Positions 1-7,507 of a DNA stretch of 64,000 nt are shown here, piece after piece. Under the pieces are notes generated by a model that worked only from the letters and a program-made list of their open reading frames with translations, had not been told where the DNA came from and made no database searches. The translations under genes and the position numbers were made by a program. The stretch is taken from positions 19,470 to 83,469 of the forward strand of contig CAQZSK010000004.1 in NCBI GenBank assembly GCA_948934525.1, given 5' to 3'. The DNA comes from an uncultured Clostridia bacterium. Lineage in GTDB: Bacteria; Bacillota; Clostridia; TANB77; CAG-508. Within the stretch, counting starts at the first letter, position 1, and every line of letters begins with the position of its first letter.

Positions 1-2
1 AG

Positions 3-128
3 GAATTAAAACAAGAACAAGATAATACAAACAAAACATTAAATTTTGTACAAAAAGACATCAAGGAATTAAAACAAGAACAAGATAATACAAACAAAAC
101 ATTAAATTTTGTACAAAAGGACATTAAA
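3..128 (+). repeat. 63-bp tandem direct repeat inside coding sequence
   Basis: Bases 3-65 and 66-128 are nearly identical 63-bp units (one A/G and one C/T difference near the 3' ends), each encoding one 21-residue coiled-coil unit; a diverged third copy follows from 129. The unit is a multiple of three, so gain or loss of copies would keep the reading frame. Confidence 0.9.
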
Positions 129-329
129 GAATTAAGACAAGACCATGAAAACATGAATAGAACTTTAATTTTAATCGAAGATGATACTTCTAATAAGATA
201 CCAGCACTTTTTGATGGTTATTCTTTTCATCAACAACATATTGAAGAAGACGAAAAGAGATTAGATGATTTGGAAAGTGAAGTTGATGAGCATTCAATTA
301 GAATCAGTGCCTTAGAGCAGGCTAATTAA
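3..329 (+). CDS. Coiled-coil protein, 5'-truncated by window edge
   Basis: This is the C-terminal 108 residues of a gene that begins before the window; the frame is open from base 3 to the TAA at 327-329. The visible protein opens with two identical 21-residue units (ELKQEQDNTNKTLNFVQKDIK type) and a third diverged unit, then a shorter stretch ending in DLESEVDEHSIRISALEQAN. The heptad-like spacing of Leu, Ile and Val between charged residues indicates a long coiled coil. No catalytic motif is visible and no family can be named; phage tail-fibre-like or structural coiled-coil proteins look similar. It converges on spoIVA. Confidence 0.7.
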   Translation, partial: ELKQEQDNTNKTLNFVQKDIKELKQEQDNTNKTLNFVQKDIKELRQDHENMNRTLILIEDDTSNKIPALFDGYSFHQQHIEEDEKRLDDLESEVDEHSIRISALEQAN

Positions 330-378
330 GTCATATTGAATTTAGAATCAAAGATTTAAATCTTAAAATTAATAAGAG

Positions 379-442
379 AAAATGGAGCTAAATTATGTAA
401 TTTTGAAAGTACATTTGAGATTATATAACTTAGCTCCATTTT
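379..442. terminator. Bidirectional terminator-like hairpin
   Basis: A perfect 13-bp inverted repeat (aaaatggagctaa at 379-391 and its complement at 430-442) with a 38-nt loop lies between the convergent truncated gene and spoIVA. The outer A/T pairs provide a short U-tract on either strand. Confidence 0.55.
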
Positions 443-455
443 AAATATAGATTAA

Positions 456-489
456 AGCAAGAATATAGCCTGAAAGATATATTCTCGCT
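456..489 (-). terminator. spoIVA terminator-like hairpin
   Basis: A 12-bp stem with one mismatch (456-467 with 478-489) lies just downstream of the spoIVA stop on the minus strand. It is followed on that strand by a short T-rich stretch. Confidence 0.5.
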
Positions 490-501
490 TTGATGAAGAA
501 A

Positions 502-1983
502 TTATAAAATGATACAAATCAATCCGCCACTACCTTCATTGACAATACGCTCTAAAGTTTCTTGAAGTTTTGCTTGTGCTTCTTCTGGCATTCTAGATAG
601 TTTGTTTTGTAATCCTTCATTAACTAGTTCATGTAAATTTTTTCCAAAGATGTTAGATTCCCAAATTTTCTTAGGATCTGATTCAAATTCAGAAAGTAAA
701 TAATTCACTAAGTCTTCAGATTGTTTTTCGCTTCCTACAATAGGAGAAACCTCAGTTTCAATATCTGCTCTTATCATATGAATACTAGGTGCTTTAGCTT
801 TTAATTTTACCCCAAATCTAGAACCTTGTTTTACCATTTCTGGTTCTTCTAATAAAAGTTCATCAATAGAAGGTGTTACAATACCATAACCAGTTGCTTT
901 GACTTCTTCTAAAGCATAAGCAATTTTATCATATTGTTTTTTCGTTTGAGCAAACTCTGTAATGGTACTAAATAGAGCACCTTCATCATTAATTTCTACA
1001 CCAGATATTTCAGTTAATACTTTATAGAATAGTTCATCCATTAATTGAATAGAAATATTGACACTACCTTCACCAAGACGGATTTCGTCTAAAGTTGTTT
1101 TTGTAATAACTTGTGTATTTTGTAATTGAGAAATACCACCATCTACTTGTTTCAAAATATGAATATCTGTAAATGCAGTTTGAATTTCAGAATACAATTC
1201 TTTTTTTAGCCAATGATCATCACAAAGACCATCTACCCATCTTGGGAAATTCAAGTTAATAGTTTCAATTGGAAATTCATATAAGATTTTACTAAAGATG
1301 TAGTCAATATCTTCTAAATCTAAATGAGCACAGTCTGTTGGGATAACAGAAACTTGATATTTGTCTTCTAACTTTTTAGCTAAAGCTTTGGTATAGTCAG
1401 AAAATGGGTCATCACTATTTAAGACAATAACAAATGGTTTATTCAATTCTTGTAATTCTTTTACAACTCGTTCTTCAGCAGTAATGTAGTCCTCACGAGG
1501 AATGTCAGTTACACTACCATCAGTAGTTACTAAAATACCAATAGTAGAATGTTCAGCAATTACCTTACGAGTACCCATTTCAGCTGCTTCTTCAAATGGA
1601 ATTTCTTCTTCAAACCAAGGTGTTTTTACCATACGAGGCATGTCATCTTCTAGATATCCAATTGCATTGTTTACTAAATATCCAACACAATCTACTAATC
1701 TGGTTTTAAATTTTAGATTCTCACCAATTGTAATTTCAACAGCTTCATTTGGAATAAACTTTGGTTCAGTTGTCATAATAGTTCTTCCACCTGCACTTTG
1801 TGGCAGTTCATCACGAGCTCTTTCTTTTTTGTATTCATTGTCAATGTTTGGAATAACTAGTAAATCCATAAAGTTTTTAATAAAAGTAGATTTACCAGTA
1901 CGAACAGGACCAACTACACCAACATAAATGTCGCCATCAGTACGTTCTGCTATATCTTGATATAATTTTAAATTCTCTTCCAT
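502..1983 (-). CDS. spoIVA: Stage IV sporulation protein A, spore-coat ATPase
   Basis: SpoIVA is the cytoskeletal ATPase that polymerises on the outer forespore membrane in the mother cell and forms the base of the spore coat. The 493-residue product matches the family length. It has the N-terminal P-loop GPVRTGKST at residues 25-33 and the characteristic hydrophobic C-terminus ending ICIIL, which in the family contacts the membrane anchor SpoVM. The start ATG at 1983 has a purine-rich upstream stretch. The gene is alone and divergent from the DUF4190-like gene at 2158. In Bacillus it is under mother-cell sigma E control; I did not identify a sigma E promoter here with confidence. Confidence 0.97.
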   Translation of the reverse strand: MEENLKLYQDIAERTDGDIYVGVVGPVRTGKSTFIKNFMDLLVIPNIDNEYKKERARDELPQSAGGRTIMTTEPKFIPNEAVEITIGENLKFKTRLVDCVGYLVNNAIGYLEDDMPRMVKTPWFEEEIPFEEAAEMGTRKVIAEHSTIGILVTTDGSVTDIPREDYITAEERVVKELQELNKPFVIVLNSDDPFSDYTKALAKKLEDKYQVSVIPTDCAHLDLEDIDYIFSKILYEFPIETINLNFPRWVDGLCDDHWLKKELYSEIQTAFTDIHILKQVDGGISQLQNTQVITKTTLDEIRLGEGSVNISIQLMDELFYKVLTEISGVEINDEGALFSTITEFAQTKKQYDKIAYALEEVKATGYGIVTPSIDELLLEEPEMVKQGSRFGVKLKAKAPSIHMIRADIETEVSPIVGSEKQSEDLVNYLLSEFESDPKKIWESNIFGKNLHELVNEGLQNKLSRMPEEAQAKLQETLERIVNEGSGGLICIIL

Positions 1984-2157
1984 GAATTATTTAACCCCCT
2001 CTAAGAAATGTTTGTACAAAATAACTTTAATTAATGTATATTAGACAGACTAAAAAGTATGACAAAAATGAAAAAATAATTTTAATGAAAAAATAATATA
2101 CAAATTAAAAAAAGTAGTATATAATGTAAAAAAGTATAGTGAAGGAGGAAATAAAAA

Positions 2158-2739
2158 ATGGGAATAGCAGCATTAGTTTTGGGAATTATTGCATTTGTGT
2201 TAGCAGTTACATTTGTATTGGCACCACTTGGTGTTGTATTAGCAGTTATTGGACTAATTTTAGGAATTGTAGATACAGTAAAGAAAGGTAAGTCAGGGAA
2301 TAATAAAGGTATAAGTATTACAGGAATGGTTTTATGTGCTATTATGTTTGTTATTTTAATGGTAGAATCATTTTTTATATTAATAGTAGGAATTGCAGTA
2401 TATGATACAGTAAGTGATTATGATGCTGATAGAATTACGGAATCGATGGAGAGTACACAAATCAAAAATTTCAATGCAAAGTTTTCAGGATATGAAGGAA
2501 ATGGGTTAGGTTCAAGAGTTAAGATTTTATTAAACAATATTAGTATTAGTAATAGTTATAGTGAACATGAAATAGATGTGTACTATAATGGACTAATAGA
2601 AGATGCTGATACTTTGAAACAAAAGATAGAAACAACACAAAAATATACAATAACATTTTATAAAGATATAGATGGGTATATTAATAGAGCATATATTACA
2701 CAAAATTATAGTGATACTACAACTAATAATCAGCTATAG
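2158..2739 (+). CDS. DUF4190-like membrane protein with extracytoplasmic tail
   Basis: A 193-residue protein. Residues 1-85 contain three hydrophobic segments rich in Gly, Ala, Val and Ile with a short basic loop (KKGKSGNNKG) that resembles the DUF4190 family of small Gram-positive membrane proteins. Residues 90-193 are hydrophilic and probably extracytoplasmic, with no motif I recognise. The ATG at 2158 follows a strong gaaggagg site. A -10-like TATAAT lies at 2120-2125. The stop codon is inside the left arm of the large inverted repeat at 2735-2844. Function unknown. Confidence 0.75.
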   Translation: MGIAALVLGIIAFVLAVTFVLAPLGVVLAVIGLILGIVDTVKKGKSGNNKGISITGMVLCAIMFVILMVESFFILIVGIAVYDTVSDYDADRITESMESTQIKNFNAKFSGYEGNGLGSRVKILLNNISISNSYSEHEIDVYYNGLIEDADTLKQKIETTQKYTITFYKDIDGYINRAYITQNYSDTTTNNQL

Positions 2740-2844
2740 TAGTATTTACTTTCTTGTTTTTCAAATGCCCGTTGCAGTCAGAAATTTCAAAGAAGAAAGT
2801 CAGAACGGTACCTTTCAAAACTGCGAAAGTAGAATACTACTATA
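2735..2844 (+). other. Long structured element upstream of folD
   Basis: The outer arms 2735-2753 and 2825-2844 form a 19-bp stem with a single bulged base. They enclose about 70 nt in which CCGTT (2769-2773) can pair with AACGG (2804-2808) and GCAGT (2774-2778) with ACTGC (2820-2824), a crossing arrangement that would be a pseudoknot. The element spans the stop codon of the upstream gene and ends about 25 nt before the folD start. It could be a structured mRNA leader, a long-loop terminator or a MITE-like relic. It does not match the THF riboswitch consensus as I remember it. Confidence 0.45.
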
Positions 2845-2869
2845 ACTTAATATAAAAGGAGCAAATATA

Positions 2870-3715
2870 ATGGCAACAATTATTAATGGAAAAGAATTGG
2901 CACAAAAAATTAGATTAGAGCTAAAAGAAGAGGTAGCAGACTTAAAGCAAAAAGGTATCCAACCAAGGTTAGCTGTTATTATGATAGGAAATGATGGAGC
3001 ATCAAGTGTATATGTACGAAATAAAAGTAAAGCTTGTGATGAAATAGGAATTGCTTTTGAAGAATTCTTATTAAAAGAAGAAACGACAGAAGAAGAGCTA
3101 TTAGATCTAATTGAGAACTTAAATGAGAGACAAGATGTTCATGGAATTTTGTTGCAAAGTCCAATTCCAAAACATTTAGACATTAGAGAAGCCTTTAATG
3201 CCATAAGTTATAAAAAAGATGTAGATGGCTTTCATCCAATTAATGTAGGGAAATTAGCAATTGGAGAAGAGTGTTTTGTTTCTTGTACACCATCAGGGGT
3301 TATGAGAATGTTAGAAGAATATAATATTGAAACGCAAGGGAAAAATGCTGTTGTCATTGGAAGAAGTAATATTGTAGGAAGACCACTTGCACAACTTTTA
3401 ATTAATAGCAATGCAACTGTTACAGTTTGCCATTCCAAAACACAAAATATAGCAGAAATAACCAAAAAAGCAGATATTGTAGTAGCAGCATTAGGAAAGC
3501 CAAAATTTGTAACAGAAGATATGGTAAAAGAAGGCGCTGCTGTTATTGATGTAGGCATTAATAGAAATGAAGAAGGAAAATTGGTAGGAGATGTGGATTT
3601 TGAAAATGTAGAAAAAAAGGCATCCTACATTACACCAGTGCCAGGAGGGGTAGGTCCTATGACAATTGCAATGCTAATGAGTAATGTTATTAGGGCTGCT
3701 AAAAAAGAAAACTAA
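2870..3715 (+). CDS. folD: Methylenetetrahydrofolate dehydrogenase/cyclohydrolase
   Basis: This bifunctional enzyme interconverts 5,10-methylene-THF, 5,10-methenyl-THF and 10-formyl-THF with NADP. At 281 residues it is the usual length. Visible marks are the catalytic Tyr48 and Lys52 in YVRNK, the LLQSPIP and VDGFHPINVG substrate motifs, the Rossmann VIGRSNIVGRP segment and the C-terminal PGGVGPMT at 258-265. A ribosome site (aaaggag) precedes the ATG. dprA follows after 36 bp with its own aggagg site. Together with fhs at 15787 it supplies the one-carbon folate interconversions; the two genes are about 12 kb apart. Confidence 0.97.
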   Translation: MATIINGKELAQKIRLELKEEVADLKQKGIQPRLAVIMIGNDGASSVYVRNKSKACDEIGIAFEEFLLKEETTEEELLDLIENLNERQDVHGILLQSPIPKHLDIREAFNAISYKKDVDGFHPINVGKLAIGEECFVSCTPSGVMRMLEEYNIETQGKNAVVIGRSNIVGRPLAQLLINSNATVTVCHSKTQNIAEITKKADIVVAALGKPKFVTEDMVKEGAAVIDVGINRNEEGKLVGDVDFENVEKKASYITPVPGGVGPMTIAMLMSNVIRAAKKEN

Positions 3716-3751
3716 AAAGTTCGGGGGCTTGATTTTATAGGAGGAAAACTT

Positions 3752-4393
3752 ATGAAAGTTATTTATCAAGCCGAAAAAAATTATCCAGAAAAATTGCAAA
3801 AGATTTATGCACCACCAGCAAAGTTATATTTGCTAGGAGATGAAACAATATTAAATAGGCCATCTATTGCCATCATTGGTTGCAGGCAAGCAAGCGATTA
3901 TGGAAAAAAGGTGGCTTTTCGTTTTGCATATGAATTAGCCCAAAAGGGAATAATAGTAATTAGTGGACTTGCGAGAGGAATTGATAGTTACGCACATTTA
4001 GGAGCATTAAAAGCAAAGGGACAAACAATAGCTATTTTAGGAAGCGGATTTGGCCATATTTATCCAACAGAAAATAAAGGAATGTGTAAAGAAATAATAC
4101 AAGAAGGAGGAGCAATTTTAACAGAATATGGGCCAGAAAGTAGACCTGAAAAGATGCATTTTCCTGCTAGAAATAGAATTATTAGCGGACTATCTAATGG
4201 AGTTCTAGTAGTAGAGGCAAAAGAAAAAAGTGGGACTCTTATTACTGTAGACTATGCCTTGGAGCAAGGAAAAGAAATTTTTATTATTCCAGGCAATATA
4301 ACAAGTAAAAATTCAAATGGGACTAATAGTTTAATTCAACAAGGAGCTAAATTGGTTACAAAAGTAGAAGATATTTTAGAAGAATTACTTTGA
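3752..4393 (+). CDS. dprA: DNA-processing protein DprA, minimal form
   Basis: DprA binds single-stranded DNA and loads RecA on incoming DNA during transformation. The 213-residue protein is essentially only the Rossmann-like core, with IAIIGCRQAS, SGLARGIDSYAH, AILGSGFGHIYP and FPARNRIISGLS motifs. It lacks the usual N-terminal SAM domain and the C-terminal winged helix, so it is shorter than the common 280-370 residues. The start is fixed by aggagg 8 nt upstream. It lies directly after folD and probably shares its transcript. Family assignment is firm; whether it acts in competence is not shown. Confidence 0.92.
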   Translation: MKVIYQAEKNYPEKLQKIYAPPAKLYLLGDETILNRPSIAIIGCRQASDYGKKVAFRFAYELAQKGIIVISGLARGIDSYAHLGALKAKGQTIAILGSGFGHIYPTENKGMCKEIIQEGGAILTEYGPESRPEKMHFPARNRIISGLSNGVLVVEAKEKSGTLITVDYALEQGKEIFIIPGNITSKNSNGTNSLIQQGAKLVTKVEDILEELL

Positions 4394-4417
4394 AAATTGA
4401 AAAAAATATGATATAAT
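4390..4417 (+). promoter_or_regulatory. Sigma-A-type promoter for the 4476 gene
   Basis: TTGAAA at 4390-4395 and TATAAT at 4412-4417 with a 16-nt spacer, beginning inside the last codons of dprA. Confidence 0.55.
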
Positions 4418-4475
4418 AGGTAACGAATGTAAAATGAGGGAAATAACAGAAAGAAGAAAGGAGATAAAAGGATAA

Positions 4476-5750
4476 ATGGCTGATGAAGTAGAAGCAAAGA
4501 AAAATGCGAAGAAAAAGCAGGCAGCGAAGAGTAATGAGAAGAAAGTGGCAACTGGAAGTACTAAGAAAATAGTACAAAGCCGAAGCTCTTCAACAGCAGG
4601 AAAGAAAGGTAGTACAAAAGGAACAAGTACAGCAAAAACAACTAAAAAGGTAGAAAAAGTAATAGATTCTCCTAAAGAAACGAAAAAAACTACTACTAAG
4701 AGTGAAAAAACAACAAAGAAGAAAACTGTAGAAAAAGATGAGAGCGGAATAAAGAATAAAAAGGCAGTAGTAGATAAAGAAGAAAAGAAGCCTAAAAAAA
4801 CTACAACTAAGAGTGAAAAAGAGACTGCCCCAAAAGCTATTCAAAAAGAAGATGAAACAACAAAGAACAGTAAAGTTAAAAAAGGCAAACATTCTATGGA
4901 TATAGATGAAATAATGAAAATAAAAGAAATGCTGGAAGAAAGAGAAGCAGAGGAAAAAGTAAAAGATGATAAAGAAGAAGTAGAAGTTCCTACAATTGAA
5001 GAATTGCTTAAAAAAATGGGAATTCCAGAAACAGAGAGTATTATAAAAATGAAAGATACTCCTAAAATAGAAGAACTTTTAGATGATGAAGAATCAGACT
5101 CAGAAGATTTTGAAGAAACAGACGAAGAAGAGGCTGATGAAGACAATGAGATAGATGAATTTGATGAAGATGAAGAGGTAGAAGAGGACGAGGATGATGA
5201 AGAGGAAATAGAGGAAGATGACGAAGAACTTGAGGAAGAAAAACCAAAAACACGTCTTCAACGAAGAAGATCTGCAGAAATAGAGGAAGTAGTTAGGGAA
5301 GAAATTAAGAAAAACAAGAAGGTAGCAGAGGAAGAACTTGGAAAAATTCATTCAAGAGTTTTCCAAAATATATGCTTAGCAGTAGCTATTATGGTATATT
5401 TAAATTTTATTATTCTAGGTTTTGTCAATATTGAAAATTCAGTTTTAGTTACTGATCTAAAAGTATTTAGTATAGCCCTTTTGGTAATTTCTGTTGGAAT
5501 ATTTGAATATGCATACAAAAAAGATAGCGGAAAACATGTTGGTTATGGAATAGAGATATTACTTCTCGCATTTACAACAATGGCTTTGATTTATGTTAAC
5601 TTAATGTGGAAAAATAAGTTTGTCTATATTGTAGTATTTATAGCTCTATTTTTTGCTATTTACTATGTTGCGAAATCAATTATTATTTATAAAAAGATGA
5701 AAAAGCAATACTTTATAAATACAATGAAAGAGATGATAAAAAAAAATTGA
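4476..5750 (+). CDS. Lys/Glu-rich protein with C-terminal membrane domain
   Basis: A 424-residue protein in three zones. Residues 1-140 are Lys, Thr, Ala and Ser rich and strongly basic, like a histone H1 tail. Residues 140-280 are very acidic, with runs of Asp and Glu. The last 140 residues hold four likely membrane helices ending in a basic tail. This charge-segregated layout suggests an anchored protein with a flexible cytoplasmic arm, but I recognise no family. It starts after an aaaggag site and its stop abuts the yicC leader. The basic tail composition resembles that of the DUF4912 protein at 26154, which may only reflect low complexity. Confidence 0.75.
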   Translation: MADEVEAKKNAKKKQAAKSNEKKVATGSTKKIVQSRSSSTAGKKGSTKGTSTAKTTKKVEKVIDSPKETKKTTTKSEKTTKKKTVEKDESGIKNKKAVVDKEEKKPKKTTTKSEKETAPKAIQKEDETTKNSKVKKGKHSMDIDEIMKIKEMLEEREAEEKVKDDKEEVEVPTIEELLKKMGIPETESIIKMKDTPKIEELLDDEESDSEDFEETDEEEADEDNEIDEFDEDEEVEEDEDDEEEIEEDDEELEEEKPKTRLQRRRSAEIEEVVREEIKKNKKVAEEELGKIHSRVFQNICLAVAIMVYLNFIILGFVNIENSVLVTDLKVFSIALLVISVGIFEYAYKKDSGKHVGYGIEILLLAFTTMALIYVNLMWKNKFVYIVVFIALFFAIYYVAKSIIIYKKMKKQYFINTMKEMIKKN

Positions 5751-5776
5751 TAAATACAAACGGAGAGGAAGCTACT

Positions 5777-6652
5777 ATGAATAGTATGACGGGCTTTGGA
5801 AGAGCAAAGTTAGAAAAAGAGGGAAGAGAATATTTAGTAGAGATTCGTTCAGTAAATCATAAATATACAGATATTACAGTAAAAGCACCTCGCAATCTTT
5901 TATACTTGGAAGATAAAATTAGAAAAACAGTTTTAAGAAGAGTAGCAAGAGGAAAGATTGATGTTTTTATAAGTTATGCTAATTATGGAACAGAAGGCAA
6001 AAATGTTTTAATTAATAAAGAACTTGCGAAAATATATATCCAAGAATTAGCAGAATTAGCAGAGGAAAATGATATTCCAAACGAAATTCGTGCAAGTGAA
6101 ATTTTGAAACTTCCTGATGTAATGAATTTACAGATGGATGAAGATGACTCAGAGAGTATCTGGCTAGAGCTTTTAGAATGTTTGGAAGATGCGTTAGACA
6201 ATTTTATCGAAATGAGAGCTATAGAAGGCAATAAAATTAAACAAGATTTGGAAGAACGTTTAGAGCAAATTGCAGAAAATGTCGATGAAATTTCAGAGTT
6301 TTCTACTGGACTTATTGAAGAATATATAGTAAAATTACAAGAAAGAATAAAAGAATTATTAAAAACTGATGTAATAGATGAAACAAGGTTAGCACAAGAA
6401 ATTGTTATTTATTCTGATAAATGTTCTATTGAAGAAGAAATTACAAGGTTAAAAAGTCATATAGAACAATTTGAGAATTTATTGGAAATAGGGGAGCCTT
6501 GTGGTAAAAAACTAGATTTTTTAGTACAAGAAATGAATAGAGAAACAAATACGATAGGTTCAAAATCAGGAAAATTAGAAATAACAAATTTAGTAATAGA
6601 ACTAAAAACACAAATAGAAGATATTAGAGAGCAAATACAAAATATTGAATAA
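5777..6652 (+). CDS. yicC: YicC family protein (endoribonuclease family)
   Basis: A 291-residue YicC/YloC family protein; members have been reported as endoribonucleases. The diagnostic N-terminus MNSMTGFGRA, the IRSVNHKY motif and the C-terminal DUF1732 region with EMNRETNTIGSKS are all visible. A longer TTG start at 5747 overlaps the previous gene, but ggagagg at 5762-5768 sits 8 nt before the ATG at 5777, so I use the latter. It opens the yicC-rpoZ-kinase-priA-def-fmt run typical of Firmicutes. Confidence 0.93.
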   Translation: MNSMTGFGRAKLEKEGREYLVEIRSVNHKYTDITVKAPRNLLYLEDKIRKTVLRRVARGKIDVFISYANYGTEGKNVLINKELAKIYIQELAELAEENDIPNEIRASEILKLPDVMNLQMDEDDSESIWLELLECLEDALDNFIEMRAIEGNKIKQDLEERLEQIAENVDEISEFSTGLIEEYIVKLQERIKELLKTDVIDETRLAQEIVIYSDKCSIEEEITRLKSHIEQFENLLEIGEPCGKKLDFLVQEMNRETNTIGSKSGKLEITNLVIELKTQIEDIREQIQNIE

Positions 6653-6672
6653 AAAGGGAAAGAGGAAAATTT

Positions 6673-6867
6673 ATGTTAGTAAAACCAACTGTGTTAGAAT
6701 TATTAAATAAAGTAGATAATCGTTTTGAGTTAGTAACAATGACTGCAAAAAGAGCAAGACAATTAGCAGCAGGAAGTATTCCTTTAACAAAGAAGGAAGA
6801 ACCATCTCCAGTATCACTAGCTGCTGATGAAATTAATGAAGGTAAAATAGTAGCTATAGAAGAATAA
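6673..6867 (+). CDS. rpoZ: RNA polymerase omega subunit
   Basis: A 64-residue protein with the omega signature: an N-terminal helix LLNKVDNRFELV followed by TAKRARQLAAGS, the segment that wraps the beta-prime C-terminus and aids RNA polymerase assembly. It lies 20 bp after yicC, in the position expected from Firmicute gene order, although the usual remA and gmk genes between them are absent. The stop is 15 bp before the start of the next gene. Confidence 0.9.
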   Translation: MLVKPTVLELLNKVDNRFELVTMTAKRARQLAAGSIPLTKKEEPSPVSLAADEINEGKIVAIEE

Positions 6868-6882
6868 GTGGGGAAAAGGGAA

Positions 6883-7443
6883 ATGAATAAAAAACATATT
6901 ATATCCTTATGTGGCGAACTTGCAAGTGGAAAAGGTACAGTATCTAAAATATTAAAGGAAAAGTTGAATTTTGATATTTATAAAAATGGAGACTATTTTC
7001 GAGAGCTTGCGAAACAAAGTGGAATGGATGTGACTTCTTTTAACTTATATGTAATTGATCATCCAGAAATAGATAGGCAGATAGAATATAGTGCCACAGA
7101 ATATGCAAAAACACATGACAATTTTGTAATAGATGCAAGACTGGGATGGTATGCAGTTCCAGAATCCTTTAAAGTGTATTTAAAAGTCGATATAGAAGAA
7201 GCCGCTAAAAGAGCTTTTTATGATAAAGAACGTAAGTCTTCAGAAAATTTAGCAACTTTAGAAGAACAAAAAGAAGATATGCAAAAACGCTATCAATTAG
7301 AAAATGAAAGATACTATAGCTTATATGGCGTAAGAAAAGAAGATGAATCTAACTATGATATTGTGATTGATACAACAAATATGACAGCTATGCAAGTGGC
7401 TGATATCGTTATTCAAGAATACAAAAAGTGGTTACAAAATTAA
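6883..7443 (+). CDS. P-loop nucleoside-monophosphate kinase, cytidylate-kinase-like
   Basis: A 186-residue P-loop kinase with GELASGKGT at residues 11-19, a following KNGDYFRELA segment and DARLGWY, resembling the small cytidylate-kinase-like family that phosphorylates (d)CMP. Substrate is inferred from the family only. A GTG at 6868 would extend it by five residues, but a gggaaaaggg ribosome site favours the ATG at 6883. It occupies the yicC-rpoZ-priA neighbourhood where guanylate kinase is normally found; no gmk is present in the window. Confidence 0.75.
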   Translation: MNKKHIISLCGELASGKGTVSKILKEKLNFDIYKNGDYFRELAKQSGMDVTSFNLYVIDHPEIDRQIEYSATEYAKTHDNFVIDARLGWYAVPESFKVYLKVDIEEAAKRAFYDKERKSSENLATLEEQKEDMQKRYQLENERYYSLYGVRKEDESNYDIVIDTTNMTAMQVADIVIQEYKKWLQN

Positions 7444-7507
7444 GAAGCAAGGGAAACCTTGCTTTTCTTGTATGATTTTGATAAAATGTGGAAAGTTAGG
7501 AGTATCT

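Noticed and set aside
1502..1927. Open frame on the + strand opposite spoIVA
   Set aside because: Shadow of a strongly conserved gene; no ribosome site and no family features.
2735..2844. THF riboswitch before folD
   Set aside because: The conserved core of the known THF aptamer, as I remember it, is not found; only a generic structured element is supported.
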